A stretch of DNA of 64,000 nucleotides from Athripsodes cinereus (taxonomy: Eukaryota > Arthropoda > Insecta > Trichoptera > Leptoceridae), in the NCBI GenBank assembly GCA_947579605.1, contig OX388305.1:37771542-37835541 (forward strand), written 5' to 3'. Made by a program: the position numbers and the translations under genes. Of this stretch, positions 21,961 to 33,870 are shown in pieces. The notes beneath the pieces are model-generated. The model was not told the origin of the DNA, ran no database searches, and saw nothing but the letters and a program-made list of their open reading frames with translations. The first letter of the stretch is position 1. The number at the start of each line of letters is the position of its first letter.

Positions 21961-22524
21961 GGCTCAACAAAATAAAGGTTGAGAAACGCTGATACAAAGT
22001 GTGTATAATGATGAAGAAAGTCGCCCAACTGACTTTTTCAATCTACAATTCATGGAAATTTTCTCACATTCACTGCGGAGTCTAACGTTAACAAAGTAAC
22101 AAGTTAATTAACTCGGGTTAAAATTGTATTTAGCCTTAATTCCAACTGATATGACTTGTGAACTCTGGAGAGTGCGGAGATGTTATGACTTTTAAATAGA
22201 TTCTGGCGGCAGCTTTCTACAAAATGTCGCAAATTTTAAAATAAATTGTCTAGTTTATTATTATTTGATTGTGATTATGTAAAATGTGTTTGGAAATTTT
22301 TTTAAACTGTCACACTAACCAACTCTCGTTAAATTCTGGACGTTACTTTTCGATACCATCACCGGTGCCGACTTTTGGACAAGAGCCGGAGGATATTTTT
22401 TAGCGCCTGATTTAGGATCTTCATTGGTTTTATATTAGTTTGCCAACTTCTAGAAATAACTTCAACAATTAACGGACAATTTCAACAAGGAGTTGTCAAA
22501 TAAAACCAAGTACAAAAATATATA
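21961..22524. other. No gene recognised
   Basis: AT-rich DNA. A GC-richer patch at 22340-22400 (catcaccggtgccgac) has no partner in the window. Confidence 0.35.
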
Positions 22525-22895
22525 TTGATGATCATAGTTGTAATTATTATTATTATCTTTCACTGTACACTGTTACAAGATGTCATAGGATGGTATCACC
22601 ACAGGGAGGATGGAGTGCAAATCATCCAGGTGCAAAATATAATAGGTAAATGCATAGTAATTATGATCCATGAAATCCAACTATTTAGAGGAATAAATAA
22701 ATACAGTAATAAATATAATCTATACTTCTCCCGCGGCACAAATCTGGTTAAACCAATATATCTTTTTATCAAGATTATTGTAGTCATTATGTTATCATTG
22801 TTTTGTAACCTCTATATTTTGTAAAATTGTCCACTTTATACTTGTAATATTTTGTAATCAAAGGCAATTATGCCGTAAATAAATAAATAAATTAA
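22525..22895 (+). mobile_element. LINE 3' tail, (AAAT)n-ended
   Basis: It ends with ggcaattatgccgtaaataa and (aaat)n. The segment tcaagattattgtagtcatt recurs in reverse at 28735-28830. The 99-codon frame here has no recognisable domain. Confidence 0.65.
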
Positions 22896-22896
22896 C

Positions 22897-23125
22897 ATTA
22901 ACATGTATAGACAATTCACACAGACCGAGCTAGTCCCAAACTTCTTGTATTATGGGTACTAACACGACGATACACATATACAATCCACTGCACACATATA
23001 CATGTGACACCCAGACCCAGGACAATTTGAAAAAGGTCATTCTTCATTTTGCCTTGGCCGGGAATCGAACCCGGGACCTCGTGACTCAAGGCAAGTGTGT
23101 TAGCCTCCACGCCACACCGTTCGTC
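22897..23125 (-). mobile_element. tRNA-derived SINE (SINE-1), best copy
   Basis: On the minus strand box A-like tggcgtggagg is followed by box B ggttcgattcc (23071-23061), then a tRNA-unrelated body with ttgtcctgggtctgggtgt and a 3' part with gtgttagtacccataatac. Further copies or parts lie at 42003-42440, 47525-47625, 53030-53177 and perhaps 29936-30002. Confidence 0.85.
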
Positions 23126-23135
23126 ATAAATATCT

Positions 23136-23385
23136 AGTGTAGTGAACACCACTTTTAGGGATTGAATTTGTGGACTTTGTGTAACTATTTTCTTTTGTGG
23201 TTTGCATTTTTTATGTATGTTTTGCATTTTTTTTCGTTCTTCAACTTTTTATTAAATAAAGTACCTCAAATTTCCGTTCATTAATTGGCAAGAAAGGGAT
23301 CTTGATTGGTTGGCTAATTGTTGTAATTAATTGTTATATTTATTGTTATAACTGTGTCCATAAAGAATAAATAAAATAAAAATAA
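23136..23385 (+). mobile_element. Retroposon 3' tail, pair of 29068-29262
   Basis: Shared motifs with 29068-29262 are cttttagggattg, tttgtggactttgtgtaa, aagaaagggatcttgatt and a terminal (ataaa)n. No coding part is left. Confidence 0.65.
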
Positions 23386-24020
23386 AACTACAAAAATAAT
23401 ACTCTTGTAACAGTATACAGTGAAGGACAATGATGAAAAATACAACTATGATCAACAATATATATTTCCATACTGGATAATCTATTGTAGAAATTGACCC
23501 AATTAACTACAATTTACATTAACTTTTGATTAATTACGTGATTAACAATGATAATTTTTTGATTAATAGTGTTCAGTTCTTATTCACAGTAATACAGATT
23601 AAATCATTATATAGTATTATTTCTAAGTGTTTAGCCGTCAGTGAGTCTGCAAAATACATCACGTTACAAATTGGCCGAGAGTAAAAAGGTCAAGGAACAT
23701 CGCTCCAAACTACTTTGTAAATGTAAATAAAGAATATTCTCCTTTGTCAAAGGGGTGATAAACTTGCGAAGATGATGGTTTTGGCACACATCTGAAAAGT
23801 TTGTAATACAGACAGTGGCGTCCCTGTGGAAACTTGAAACAGGCAACTGCCCGGCATTCCATAATAATATCACTACAGTTCAAAATCAAAATATCATTCA
23901 CTAAGCAAAGCAATAACTCTAGTTAATTGCCCCAAAACAGACTTCGGTCTAGTGGGGCAATATATTCCATGATGCTGTTCTTTTTGTTTGAAAAAAATGT
24001 GAGTTTGCGATGAATTTTCC
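23386..24020. other. No gene recognised
   Basis: AT-rich; a run at 23810-23870 (cagtggcgtccctgtgg) looks like a transposon edge but has no opposite end. Confidence 0.3.
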
Positions 24021-24028
24021 CTCTGTAT

Positions 24029-24386
24029 TAGTGATGTAACGAATGTGTGATTTTGGATATTCGCGAATGCGAATGCGAATAGTGAACATTGACTTGCTTA
24101 GATTTCTACAATATTGCTCAATCATTAAAATTTCTACCCCCCCGTCGCCGAATTTTCAAAATGGTATACGAATTTAAAATATTTCAAAACTCCTCGGTTT
24201 TCTTAAAGAATATTTTCTTGCAGTACCTTTTCTACAATGTACCGGGTAAGTATCCGGTACTTTACCGAATATCCGATACTTTATTACCGAAATAACATTC
24301 GCATATTTTTTTGCGAATACGAATGCGAATACTTTGAAATATGCGAATATTCGCGAATGCGAATACGAATATTCGTTACATCACTA
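24029..24386. mobile_element. hAT-like MITE with 8-bp target duplication
   Basis: Ends tagtgatgtaacgaat and attcgttacatcacta are inverted and flanked by exact ctctgtat copies (24021-24028, 24387-24394). The interior is full of gcgaatgcgaat-type repeats. A related copy is at 57735-58100 and an internal scrap in reverse at 29755-29855. Confidence 0.9.
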
Positions 24387-24394
24387 CTCTGTAT

Positions 24395-25429
24395 ATTGAT
24401 TATATTTAAAAGTTGTCTACAATCAGTGTACAGTAAAAAGTAAATAAAAGTTTGCTAGCCAATCAAGAGAGCTATGCTTATTTGTTGCAATTTAACACAA
24501 ATCAGTTTTTTTTTGTTAAATTAATTAACAAACAAATATAGTATTAATTATTGATTTAGCGGTAACGTTGTGGTAGTTTCTAAACATAATTACGAATGTT
24601 CAGAGTCAAAAAACTTTACTAATACCTCTAAATATTATATGCGCGACCAAGGTTTCAACAGGTAACCTGTCATTCTCAAGCGCAATATAGCTTTTAAATT
24701 TAGATACAACATTGACAGTCTCCTTGCACATCACTAATTAAATAACAATAAATTATAAAACAATTTGAAATACATAAAAGATAGCCACGATATGCAGGGG
24801 TGACATTACAAAGTGGTTATTAATAGTGATTGTAATTAATAAAAAAAAAGTAATATTAAGTAATGAGTGCACAACAATGACAGGTGTTCTGTCCGCCCCT
24901 GCATTAACAGTCCCCCCACACGAGTTAGGAGATAGAGAGAGCTGATGTGATAATATTATGGACTACACACGACACACGGACGACGCGTGTGGATTCCAGA
25001 GAAATGAAAAAATATATCTGGAGCATTGCCAAATGAGTGACACACTAGGTAAACTGTGAAATCCAACTGTACCCACACGGCACAATGCATCGCTAATTAA
25101 TAAATACTACAGAAAAGACAAAATCAGAGTGGCTGAAAGAGAAATTATAATATTATCCGCTGAGTCCCCGAGGCAGAAAGAAAGTCATAGATCCTTTACA
25201 AAACAAAATGGAGAGTATACATCTACGTATAGGCATGCCAAGAGGAACTTTAAGAATAGGTTAAAAAAGCATGAACTTTGCCTTTAAAATAACAATTATT
25301 CCAAGTTCGCCAATCACATAATTATTTTTTTAATCTTATCTGCTTTAGAAATTGTTGAAATAAAAACTTTAAACATATTTACTGCGAAGTTGATATCTTC
25401 AACGATTCGGAGTACACAGTAAGGAAATG
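24395..25429. other. No gene recognised
   Basis: AT-rich, with an A run at 24841-24850 and no matched repeat. The GC-rich phrase acacacggacgacgcgtgtg near 24971 is isolated. Confidence 0.35.
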
Positions 25430-25625
25430 TGCTGTGCTGTGGAAACCAGCCGCATGTAACAACATGCAAGCCGTCCTCTCTGTGCCAATATAAAATCAAT
25501 ACATTCAGGATGGGTGGCAAACCTCATCGCTGAATTTAAGATGTAAAAATGTCTTAATTTTTTCAAACACCTGCCTTTTACATGACGCTCGAAAACTTAC
25601 GGAGAAGAGTATGAGATGATTCACC
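25430..25625 (-). mobile_element. Family-B retroposon copy
   Basis: Reverse copy: gtcctctctgtgccaata, gggtggcaaacctcatcgct, taagatgtaaaaatgtctta and acacctgccttttac all match the 34735 copy. Confidence 0.75.
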
Positions 25626-25690
25626 ACAGAAGTTTTTCTAACTAGGATCTTGGTGGGACACATATCTCTTCACTAATCAAACTTGAATAA

Positions 25691-26128
25691 TAAGACACAT
25701 TCTATACACAAGTAAAAGCATAAAAGAACCTTACAAGCCTACAATATAAATAATAAGACACATTCTATACACAAGTAAAAGCATAAAAGAACCCTACAAG
25801 CCTACAATATAAATAATAAGACACATTCTATACACAAGTAAAAGCATAAAAGAACCCTACAAGCCTACAATATAAATAATAAGACACATTCTATACACAA
25901 GTAAAAGCATAAAAGAACCCTACAAGCCTACAATATAAATAATAAGACACATTCTATACACAAGTAAAAGCATAAAATAACCCTACAAGCCTACAATATA
26001 AATAATAAGACACATTCTATACACAAGTAAAAGCATAAAATAACCCTACAAGCCTACAATATAAATAATAAGACACATTCTATACACAAGTAAAAGCATA
26101 AAAGAACCCTACAAGCCTACAATATAAA
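25691..26128. repeat. 63-bp tandem array, seven copies
   Basis: The phrase taagacacattctatacaca starts at 25691, 25754, 25817, 25880, 25943, 26006 and 26069, an exact 63-bp period. Copies differ at one or two bases (for example agaaccct against ataaccct), so the array is recent or homogenised. It contains no ORF. Confidence 0.95.
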
Positions 26129-26636
26129 GTCACTTTGTACCTATAGGAACCAAATATAAACAAACTGTGGCGATACGTAATTACTGTCGTAAAAAAGTGC
26201 ACTTCATCAATATATCTTTTATCAATACTAGCACACTTTTATAAATGCATCTACTAGGAGTTAATCAAGGGAACACTTATTTAAGACTGATAGATATGAA
26301 ATTATTTTGGTCGCATTACTAATTTTCCACTTGAATTTCTATTCTAAAGAGTATAGGTTGGTAATCACAAAGAGTAAATTGTTCTCCATGCAATATCTAA
26401 CCAATACAAAGAACACACACATCTGTACTTACTATAACATGTTATTATTATATGAGCGCTACCATTCTAAGAATATTACCAATTGGACGCACAATCCAGA
26501 TGGTATAAACAATAAGTCACAAGTATGACTATTATCTACTCTACATGCATATCTCTGACACAGGATTCATAGGCAAAGACAAAGAGATGACAAAGACACT
26601 TCCCCCATCAGTGTAAGTTTAGAAATCAGCTGTTAT
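26129..26636. other. No gene recognised
   Basis: AT-rich; the 73-codon frame at 26307-26528 has no recognisable motif. Confidence 0.35.
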
Positions 26637-27050
26637 TTATTTAATTTATTTTATTCTTTCCTGTTGTACATTGGTTACAACATCAATCATAAAATAATCA
26701 GTGAATCACAATTCAATGGAGAGAGGGCGTGTTTGAGTTTATTTTATTTTAGAAATATATACGGCAAGAAGCCATAAATTGACATGTTGACATAAATTTT
26801 TAAAAATATAAAAAGATAACTGTGTCATAACCATAGATATAAAATTACTTAGTGTCTAAAGATCAAACAGTAACCAGAGAATTATGTGTCAAGAATAAAT
26901 AATTAGTACAACACAAATATACATGATCAATTTATTGTTAGATTGCAATATTTTCCAATTATCCCTGTCAATTTAATGTGTAATTCATTTTACAATCAAG
27001 TATGAACAAATCAAAAAATAAAAATTGGCACTATACGACTTTATGCAGTT
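26637..27050 (-). mobile_element. Two adjacent LINE 3' tails
   Basis: 26637-26745 is an (AATA)n-family tail (ttattctttcctgttgtaca, ggagagagggcgtg). 26740-27050 begins with atatacggcaagaagccat, the reverse of the ggc...gccgtatat tail of the CR1-like family. Both lie on the minus strand. Confidence 0.6.
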
Positions 27051-27119
27051 CCCAGCAACAAAAAGGTTTCCCAATTATCAATGTAACATTGAGTAGATAC
27101 ACCATAGAAAAAATGTTTG

Positions 27120-27378
27120 GGTAAGGTTTTTATTTGACAAGAAGTTAGAAATAATTTTTAAAATAGGTTTTGATTTGGCAAGAGATTAGAAATTGTTTTA
27201 TATATAAGGATTTGATTTGACAAGAGATTAGAAATTGTTTTACAAGTAAGGTTTTGATACAAGAGATTATAAATTGTTTTATATATAACAATTTGATTTA
27301 ATAAGAAATTGGAAATTGTTTTATGATTAAGGTTTTGATTTGACTAGAAATAAAAAATTATTTTATAAATAAGGTTTT
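27120..27378. repeat. Degenerate tandem repeat, unit about 52 bp, five to six copies
   Basis: The pattern aaggttttgatttgacaaga, then gattagaaattgttttata, recurs with many substitutions and small deletions. Divergence between copies points to an old array. Confidence 0.75.
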
Positions 27379-27554
27379 CCATTTAGTCAGGGTTAATTTT
27401 AGACGTGTCTAGTGTGCCAAGTTTAAATATGCATTTCATATGGTCGAAAAAGTACAAATTACATTTCAAACCTATAATAACAAAGTTCGTGAATATTATT
27501 CCAACTATAAATATATATAAAATAATGTAAATTGAATACAACACGGTATCCCAC

Positions 27555-27650
27555 TCGTTTTTGTTGGTTTTCGAGTTTCCTGTAAAAGGCAGATATTTGT
27601 AAAACATTACATTCGAGACATTTAACAGTTTCAGTTCAGCGATGGCGTGG
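27555..27650 (+). mobile_element. Family-B retroposon fragment
   Basis: It contains cctgtaaaaggcagatattt and ttcagttcagcgatggcg, the 5' half of family B, abutting a LINE fragment. Confidence 0.55.
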
Positions 27651-27965
27651 AGAGGACATACATACATATCGTCACACTGCTTCCCTCGTGGGGTAGGCAG
27701 AAAGGATCAAGTGCCACTTCCTTCTATCCCTGCATACATCTCTCGCTTCTGCCACTGTCATACAATTCCTCACGCACTCTCTCCCATTCAATGTGCTCAA
27801 CACGTGACCGCCCTGTAGGATTTAATTTAAATGCCATTTGATCTTCGGACGTCCACGTCTCCAAGCACCATACCTCTCAGCCAAATATACCTTCTTGGTC
27901 ATTCTGTCATCATTCATTCTTTCCACGTGCTCAAACCATCGTAGCTTATTTCCATTCATCCTTAT
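27651..27965 (-). pseudogene. LINE C-terminal fragment (ATAG-tail family relative)
   Basis: The minus strand reads KRYLAERYGAWRRGRPK, VLSTLNGRECVRNCMTVAEA, DVCRDRRKW and SAYPTREAV then stop, followed by a (tatg)n end. Same subfamily as 50335-50590. It includes the uninterrupted site used to judge the MITE insertion at 56924. Confidence 0.75.
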
Positions 27966-28729
27966 TATAACACCAAAAGGAGAGGACAACTTGCAAGTTT
28001 ATTACATTAATATTAATTAGAAATGTAAAGAAATACAATTTATAAATGTATATAATGTTTTAATCTTAGTTGGACCCTGCAAGTCTACTAAATGAGGGAT
28101 AATTATTATTTATGTATAGTCTATTATTATTATTACCTTGAATTTCTCATGTCATATTATTGTGTGTGAAAATAAACAAATAAATTAATTACTTACAGTT
28201 ATTAGATAGTAATTTATTTATCAAATGTGTGACATGTGATGGTGATATGATGATGGTGATGCGGTGATGATAAGATGTGTGATTCGCAACACAGGTGACT
28301 TTATCAAGCGAGTGTCGGATGTTACAAAGAGACAAGGCGGTGATAACAGGAGTAGTACCAAGTGTCAAGTGGTACTATAAAGATTAAGATAATATCTTAA
28401 TTAATACAGTACTAGGAATGGCATACATCAATGATTATGAGCACTACAAAGTAATATAATTATTATCAGATGATGCATCATAATGACTGCTTTAAATGAT
28501 ATATGGTTAGTTGGAAGACATCACAATATTTATTTATTTACGACATCATTGCCTTTGATAACATAATATTCAATAGAATTTCTTTATTTATTTATTCATT
28601 GTATTGTTGTAATTTGATTATTTTGTCATTTGTAAAAAAAAAAAAACTATATAATTGTCTGACGATTCCAAGTGCCAAATCAATGGCCTACGGATGATAA
28701 GAAAGAATAAAGAATAAGAAGAATATTAC
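27966..28729. other. No gene recognised
   Basis: AT-rich with short (gatgatggt)-like runs at 28235-28275 and A runs near 28635. No coding frame. Confidence 0.35.
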
Positions 28730-29065
28730 AAGAATAAAGTGGACAATTTTACAAAATAAAGAAGTTACAAAACAATGAAAACATAATGACTACAATAATC
28801 TTGATAAAAATTAAATTAAATTATAAAATAAATATTAAATCAAATTTGTAATTTATTATAGCGATAAACTCATCCTCCATACAATGAATTGTATTTTATT
28901 GATACTGAATGGTTTATTTGAAATAATAATAATAATAAACTATTGTAAAAAATATTCAGAGAAAAATAATAAAATTACAACATAGTATATAGAAATAATT
29001 TTGCAAGATGATTTTATCGCAGAGACGCGATATCTTCCAAGTAACACAAATATTTACCTACTATT
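28730..29065. mobile_element. LINE tail fragments
   Basis: 28735-28830 matches the reverse of 22750-22860. 28857-28910 (gcgataaactcatcctcca) and 28990-29050 (ttatcgcagagacgcgatat) are opposite-strand scraps of the (AATA)n tail family. Confidence 0.55.
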
Positions 29066-29067
29066 GA

Positions 29068-29262
29068 CATAGTAAACACTACTTTTAGGGATTGGATTTG
29101 TGGACTTTATGTAAGTATATTTTTTTATATGTTTTAACATTTTTTTTCTTTCTTCATCTTTATATTTAACAAAGCACCTTAAATTTCTGTTTATTAGTTG
29201 GTAAGGAAGGGATCTTAATTGTTAGATTTATTGTTAAAACTGTATGATTCACAAGGAATAAT
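29068..29262 (+). mobile_element. Retroposon 3' tail, pair of 23136-23385
   Basis: Shares cttttagggattgg, tttgtggactttatgtaag and aaggaagggatctta with the other copy. Confidence 0.65.
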
Positions 29263-29649
29263 CAAAAATACTTCCTATAGTAAATAGGGTACAAAAGGTC
29301 CAGGACATAAAAACCTGACTGTATAGGGTAGGCATATGTTCAGCAGTGGATAGACGTGAAGTAAATACCTTTGATAAAGTTTAATCTTGATGAGAAATTT
29401 CTTAGTTGTTTGATAATCACAGGGATAATGCAATTGACGTGACGTGAATGATAAGTAAAAATGCAATATAGATAATATACCAATGATAACATTATATTTA
29501 TATTGACAATATCAATGTATATGCCATAATGACATTTCCTGCAACAGACATCAGAGATAGCCAGCGAACGCACCGTGTGCAAGGGCACTTTCTTTTCAAA
29601 AAATCATTCTTTTCGGATGGATTGTCATAAATAAAAAAAATATTTATAG

Positions 29650-29860
29650 ATTCCCAAAGTGGTCCAGATGGACCCCCAGAGGTCCACGAGAGACTCGACG
29701 GGGGTCCACAATGGCGTGACTAAAACATGGGGGTCCAAGAATCCATAGTTAAAGTATCGGATATTCGGTAAAAGCACCAGATATTGACATAAACAATAGT
29801 TGGTACAAATACCCCGTACATTGTAGGAAAAGGTACTGTGAATGCATCTAAAGAAAAGAT
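29650..29860 (-). mobile_element. DNA transposon remnants
   Basis: 29755-29855 (tatcggatattcggtaaaag, cattgtaggaaaaggtact) is the reverse of the interior of the hAT-like MITE at 24029. The preceding ggtccacgagagactcgacg stretch looks like another transposon edge. Confidence 0.5.
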
Positions 29861-30279
29861 TTTAAGGGTAATCCACTGGTCAGGGCAAAATGAAAAATTA
29901 CTTTCTTCAAACTGTTCTGGATGTTACATGTATAATTATGTGTTTAATGCGTCGGATTAGTACCCACAATACAAGATACTCTTGTCAACACATGTTATGT
30001 TGATGGAATTACTCAACTAATAGAAATGAAACTGGTAGAAATGAAATCAGAATGAAAATATAAACAAAAAATAAAAATCTATTACCTTTGCTTGAAAAAC
30101 ATTTTTACGTTGTACCACTGATTAGTTGGGAGAAAATGCAACACCACAAAGTAATATATAAAGTCCATCAACAATAATGTAACTTTAACTTGAATATATT
30201 ATGAATGTATGTTATGAATTTTTGACACAATTGGATGTCGGGAACTGGATTTATTACTTACTAAAAGTGTAGATGTCAA

Positions 30280-30626
30280 ACATATTTTTTGAACTACTCC
30301 AGATTAATCATTCCAATTGATCACACTCATCCATAGTAAACCTATTTGATAGTAATATATATACAACTTCCAAAAATTTCAAATCGTGTGATAAGCATGG
30401 CACAGAGGAATTGGGAATGTTACCTAGGTTTAAAGAGTGCTCTTAACCAAGCCTAAGTCGATTCATAAGCGTCGAAACTCTGTGTTGTGCACTCCTTAAG
30501 GAAGTTCACATATGTATGTGTATCATATACAACATACCTACCTGGTTAACACCTATTCAAATAGGTTGACTATGGATGAGTGTGATCAATTGGAATGATT
30601 AATCTGGAGTAGTTCAAAAAATATGT
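30280..30626. mobile_element. Long-terminal-inverted-repeat element (about 60-bp arms)
   Basis: acatattttttgaactactc at 30280 and its inverse at 30626 begin arms that pair for about 60 bp. The centre contains the palindromic ctccttaaggaagttcaca. A diverged half copy at 44520-45427 has a piggyBac-like insertion at that TTAA. No target duplication was found. Confidence 0.75.
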
Positions 30627-30921
30627 CATTATGAATGTATTTTAATATTTAATTTTATAACAATAAACCACTAAACACACCCATTGTACGCACATTGAAT
30701 ATTAATAACCATTAATCACAAAATTGTTTTAAAAAGAGATTCTTGTTTCCAGAAAAATATTACGGTTGGATTAATAAATAAATAATTATAAAATGTGTTA
30801 TTTTTTTAACTGATGAACGTACAGAAAGGTAAAAGATTTGGTAAAATAATAACCGTGTCGAGTGCACAGAATAAAAAGAGCGATTGAATTGTATTAACGC
30901 GACTTAAGAAATAATAAAGTA

Positions 30922-31646
30922 CAGTGGTGCCTCGACATACGAGTTTAATTATTATTTTATTTCACCTTTATATAATCATTATTTATGTTCACATTTATAT
31001 ATTTAGCAACTTTTTTAATCAGCTTCCATTGTTTTGTCTCGCTTTTGATGCCTTACTGCTTTGTATTCTTTCATGTATTCTTTTTATGTTGTTCTTTTTA
31101 TCCTGCATAATTATGACGAACCCAAATGTCCCGTAAAGGGCCTATAGGGAATGATTTACAATAAACAATAATTCGTTCCGCAACCTTGCAAATTATTCGT
31201 ATCTCAAAGCAAATTTCCCCATTGAAATTAATTGAACTGCCATTAATCCGTTCAAGCCCCCAAAATGTCACCCCAGTTATTTCTGTTACGTGTATTTGAA
31301 TAAGAAAAATGTATTTATAAATGACAAATATTGTACAAAAACATAATAAAAGAGAATGTTAAGAGATAAATTAGATATATAAAGTGTTCGCTTAATTTTT
31401 GTCACTGCTTTTTTCTTCACCAGTCTTTTCTCACTTTCACCTGTAGGCAGTTTAAAAAAAACATGTCCAAGGAGGTTTGTTTCTTCCTCTCTTTCAGAAT
31501 GTTCCGGAAATAAGAGAGAGACAAATGTCATTAAATAACTCGTATCTCAAATTTTGCTCATATTTCAAAGCGAAAAAATGCTAGCTCGATGGTTCGTATC
31601 TCAAAAAACTTGTATGTTGGGGCACTCGTATGTCAAGGTACCAGTG
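30922..31646. mobile_element. Tigger-like element with a nested retroposon
   Basis: Ends cagtggtgcctcgacata and tatgtcaaggtaccagtg are inverted and flanked by TA. Near the left end gagtttaatt is separated from aattcgttccg by 219 bp (30951-31169), which is a separate retroposon tail ending in acaataaacaat with an aatt duplication; the related element at 60550 reads straight through this site. Confidence 0.8.
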
Positions 31647-32686
31647 TATTTATTTAAACATTAGATATGATATTACAGGCATGTATGTAGAATAGTGTAA
31701 ATGATAGTATAATTTAATAAGTAGAAGATATTTATTTAGCGGTGATACTGAAACACGTTTCTGCAGAAGTGAATATTATCAAGGCTGGAGAGTCTTATCA
31801 AATATTAGGTAAATACACAACACAAAACAATCAACAAGAGAGCCTGTATAAATCGAGACATAGTCTGACACGACACAGTCACACACAGCTGTTAAGTTGC
31901 ACAGTCTACATGACATCCTAGGTGACAACTAATTTCTTGCATGTGTTGGATAATATTATTCCTATTTGCTTATGACAAATTTTACTATTGAATTTTAAAT
32001 GATGTCAAATTTTGAATATTAAATTTTGAGAGATTTTATATGATATTTTTATGTTTTTAATTTTATTTTTTATGACTCATTGTATTGTTTTTATTGCTTA
32101 TTTTTTTATTGTTTAATCCTGCGATTATTGCTTTGTGAGCATTATTCTATTAATTTTGTTTACATAATTTACTCTATTCTATTGTAATTGTTGTTTGTTG
32201 ATTTTATCTGTTGTGTTTAGTTATGTATGTTTTGTAGAGCACATGAGGGTAATATAGGGATCTTCACTGGTATGCTTATTGCTAAATGTGTTATAGACCA
32301 TTGTATTTTTTGTATCAACTGTATGTATCCTGTAAAATTGAAATAAATAAATAAATAAATCCATGCATCGCATCAGGACATATGAGGGGGATTGGTCCAA
32401 AATTTTTGACGTTTGGCAAAACACTCTAAATGGATTTTGACAGCTGATGATATCACGGTGTGCCATGTGTGTATGAGATTATAATCTGTGGTGCAAAAGT
32501 TATTATGATTCACGGGACGTCACAGTGCCGCCATATAGTTTTTGATCACTCCGAGAAAATCCAATTTTTAAAAGCTAATATCTTAGAAAATAGTGCAAGA
32601 AAAATAAAAATAAATTATGGTTGTGTTTCTTTCATACTAATTTACAATTTTATGTAAAAAAAAAAATCTGCAAGTGGCCCATTATT
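31647..32686. other. No gene recognised
   Basis: AT-rich, with a (aaat)n run at 32340-32360 that may end a retroposon. A semi-unique patch at 32420-32660 contains gattcacgggacgtcacagt but no identified product. Confidence 0.35.
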
Positions 32687-32751
32687 TATTTATTTATTTA
32701 TAATAACATATACGGCACAAGGCCATTAAACATATACAAAAAATCATAATA

Positions 32752-33870
32752 CAGGTCAAATCTCGGTGTAACGAATACCGAAGTAACGAAATTTCCAGTA
32801 TAACGAATCTATAATTTGTCCCCGTGAAATTTCCATACAAAATGTACTGCACCAAAATTCATTATAACGAAGACCGATCTCAGTATAACGAAGTTTTTGT
32901 CTGAGAGCTTTAGAATTTACTTCTAAATTAACTCAAAATATTTGTGAAATTGGCTTATTCTTGACTTCTGGTGACATAACACGTGTTTGTAAGTGATTGC
33001 ATCACATATGGTTTACAAGTGTTCCTCTTTTTATTTCGTTTTATCGTCTATTGCCCATCTTTATTTCGCTGATTCTAAAACTTTACATTGCACTGTATCC
33101 TGTTGTGTTTGTTCTACATTTCGGTGATTTTAAACTTTTTTTAAAAAACATTTTACGTTACATCATTGTTGTGTGTTTTCTGTCTTTATTAAAATGGAGC
33201 AAAAACGATGACAATTCACTCTGAAGGAAAAAGTAAGCATTTTGGAGGAGATAGAAGATGCTTTTTAAAAATTTTCAAAGTTGGAGGAATACATTTTTAA
33301 AGCCGCTACAGAAAATTCAAAACAAACTAAAATTTCAAATTTTTTTTCAAAAAATAATAATCTTCTGCTGTTTTTGTACACTTTTTATATATTTTTTTTT
33401 GAGTGTTGAGTATGTGTGCATTAAATATACTTTTTAAATAAATCTATGTATCACAGTTTGAAGATCGCTGTTTTATTTGTTTTCTGTCCAGTAACAAAGA
33501 TTTTTTTATGATAGGAACACGACACCCTCAGCAGGTACAAAGGGTGTTCTATACTTCAGCATTAGTAGGAAAGAGACCATTATCATCTTAATGATGTGGA
33601 GTGAGACAGCATAATATTATTATTGTTGTAATTATTAATGTTGCGCAAAAAATGTACCGCTCTAAAGTATAGTATGTATTTGTCCTGCTATAGGTACCTA
33701 TATATTATTCAAGCTGGAATATCGGACATCCTGTTACCATTATTTTGACTCAGAAGTACACTTGTGTATGTTTGGGTGTCAAAATTCTATGAATTCGGTA
33801 TAACGAATTTTCAGTATAACGAAATGTTTTGTTCGGTCCCGTGAGCTTCGTTATATCGAGATTTGACCTG
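32752..33870 (+). mobile_element. Internally deleted Tigger/pogo-like DNA transposon
   Basis: Ends caggtcaaatctcggtgtaa and its inverse caggtcaaatctcgatataa are flanked by TA (32750-32751, 33871-33872). Subterminal agtataacgaa motifs repeat on both sides. Only remnants of the transposase N- and C-termini remain. Confidence 0.88.
33194..33330 (+). pseudogene. Tigger-like transposase, N- and C-terminal remnants joined by deletion
   Basis: The frame starts MEQKR, has a stop, and continues QFTLKEKVSILEEIEDAF, which resembles the N-terminal helix-turn-helix (CENP-B/psq type) of Tigger transposases. After a stop at 33264 it reads LEEYIFKAATENSKQTKI and SNFF, like the C-terminal tail of these proteins. 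The DDE catalytic core is missing. The element therefore depends on a helper copy elsewhere or is dead. Confidence 0.65.

Noticed and set aside
23050..23125. Functional tRNA gene
   Set aside because: Box A and box B are present but the cloverleaf continues into the SINE body with no proper acceptor stem; the copies at 42003 and 53030 confirm a SINE.
22952..23227. ORFs of 61 and 103 codons over the SINE
   Set aside because: They overlap tRNA-derived SINE-1 and its flank; the SINE is non-coding.
25691..26128. CRISPR array
   Set aside because: The repeat unit has no spacers; it is a simple head-to-tail tandem array in a eukaryotic genome.
30808..30835. Hammerhead-like CTGATGA...GAAA
   Set aside because: Only seven bases separate the two boxes and they cannot form stem II; no stem I pairing.
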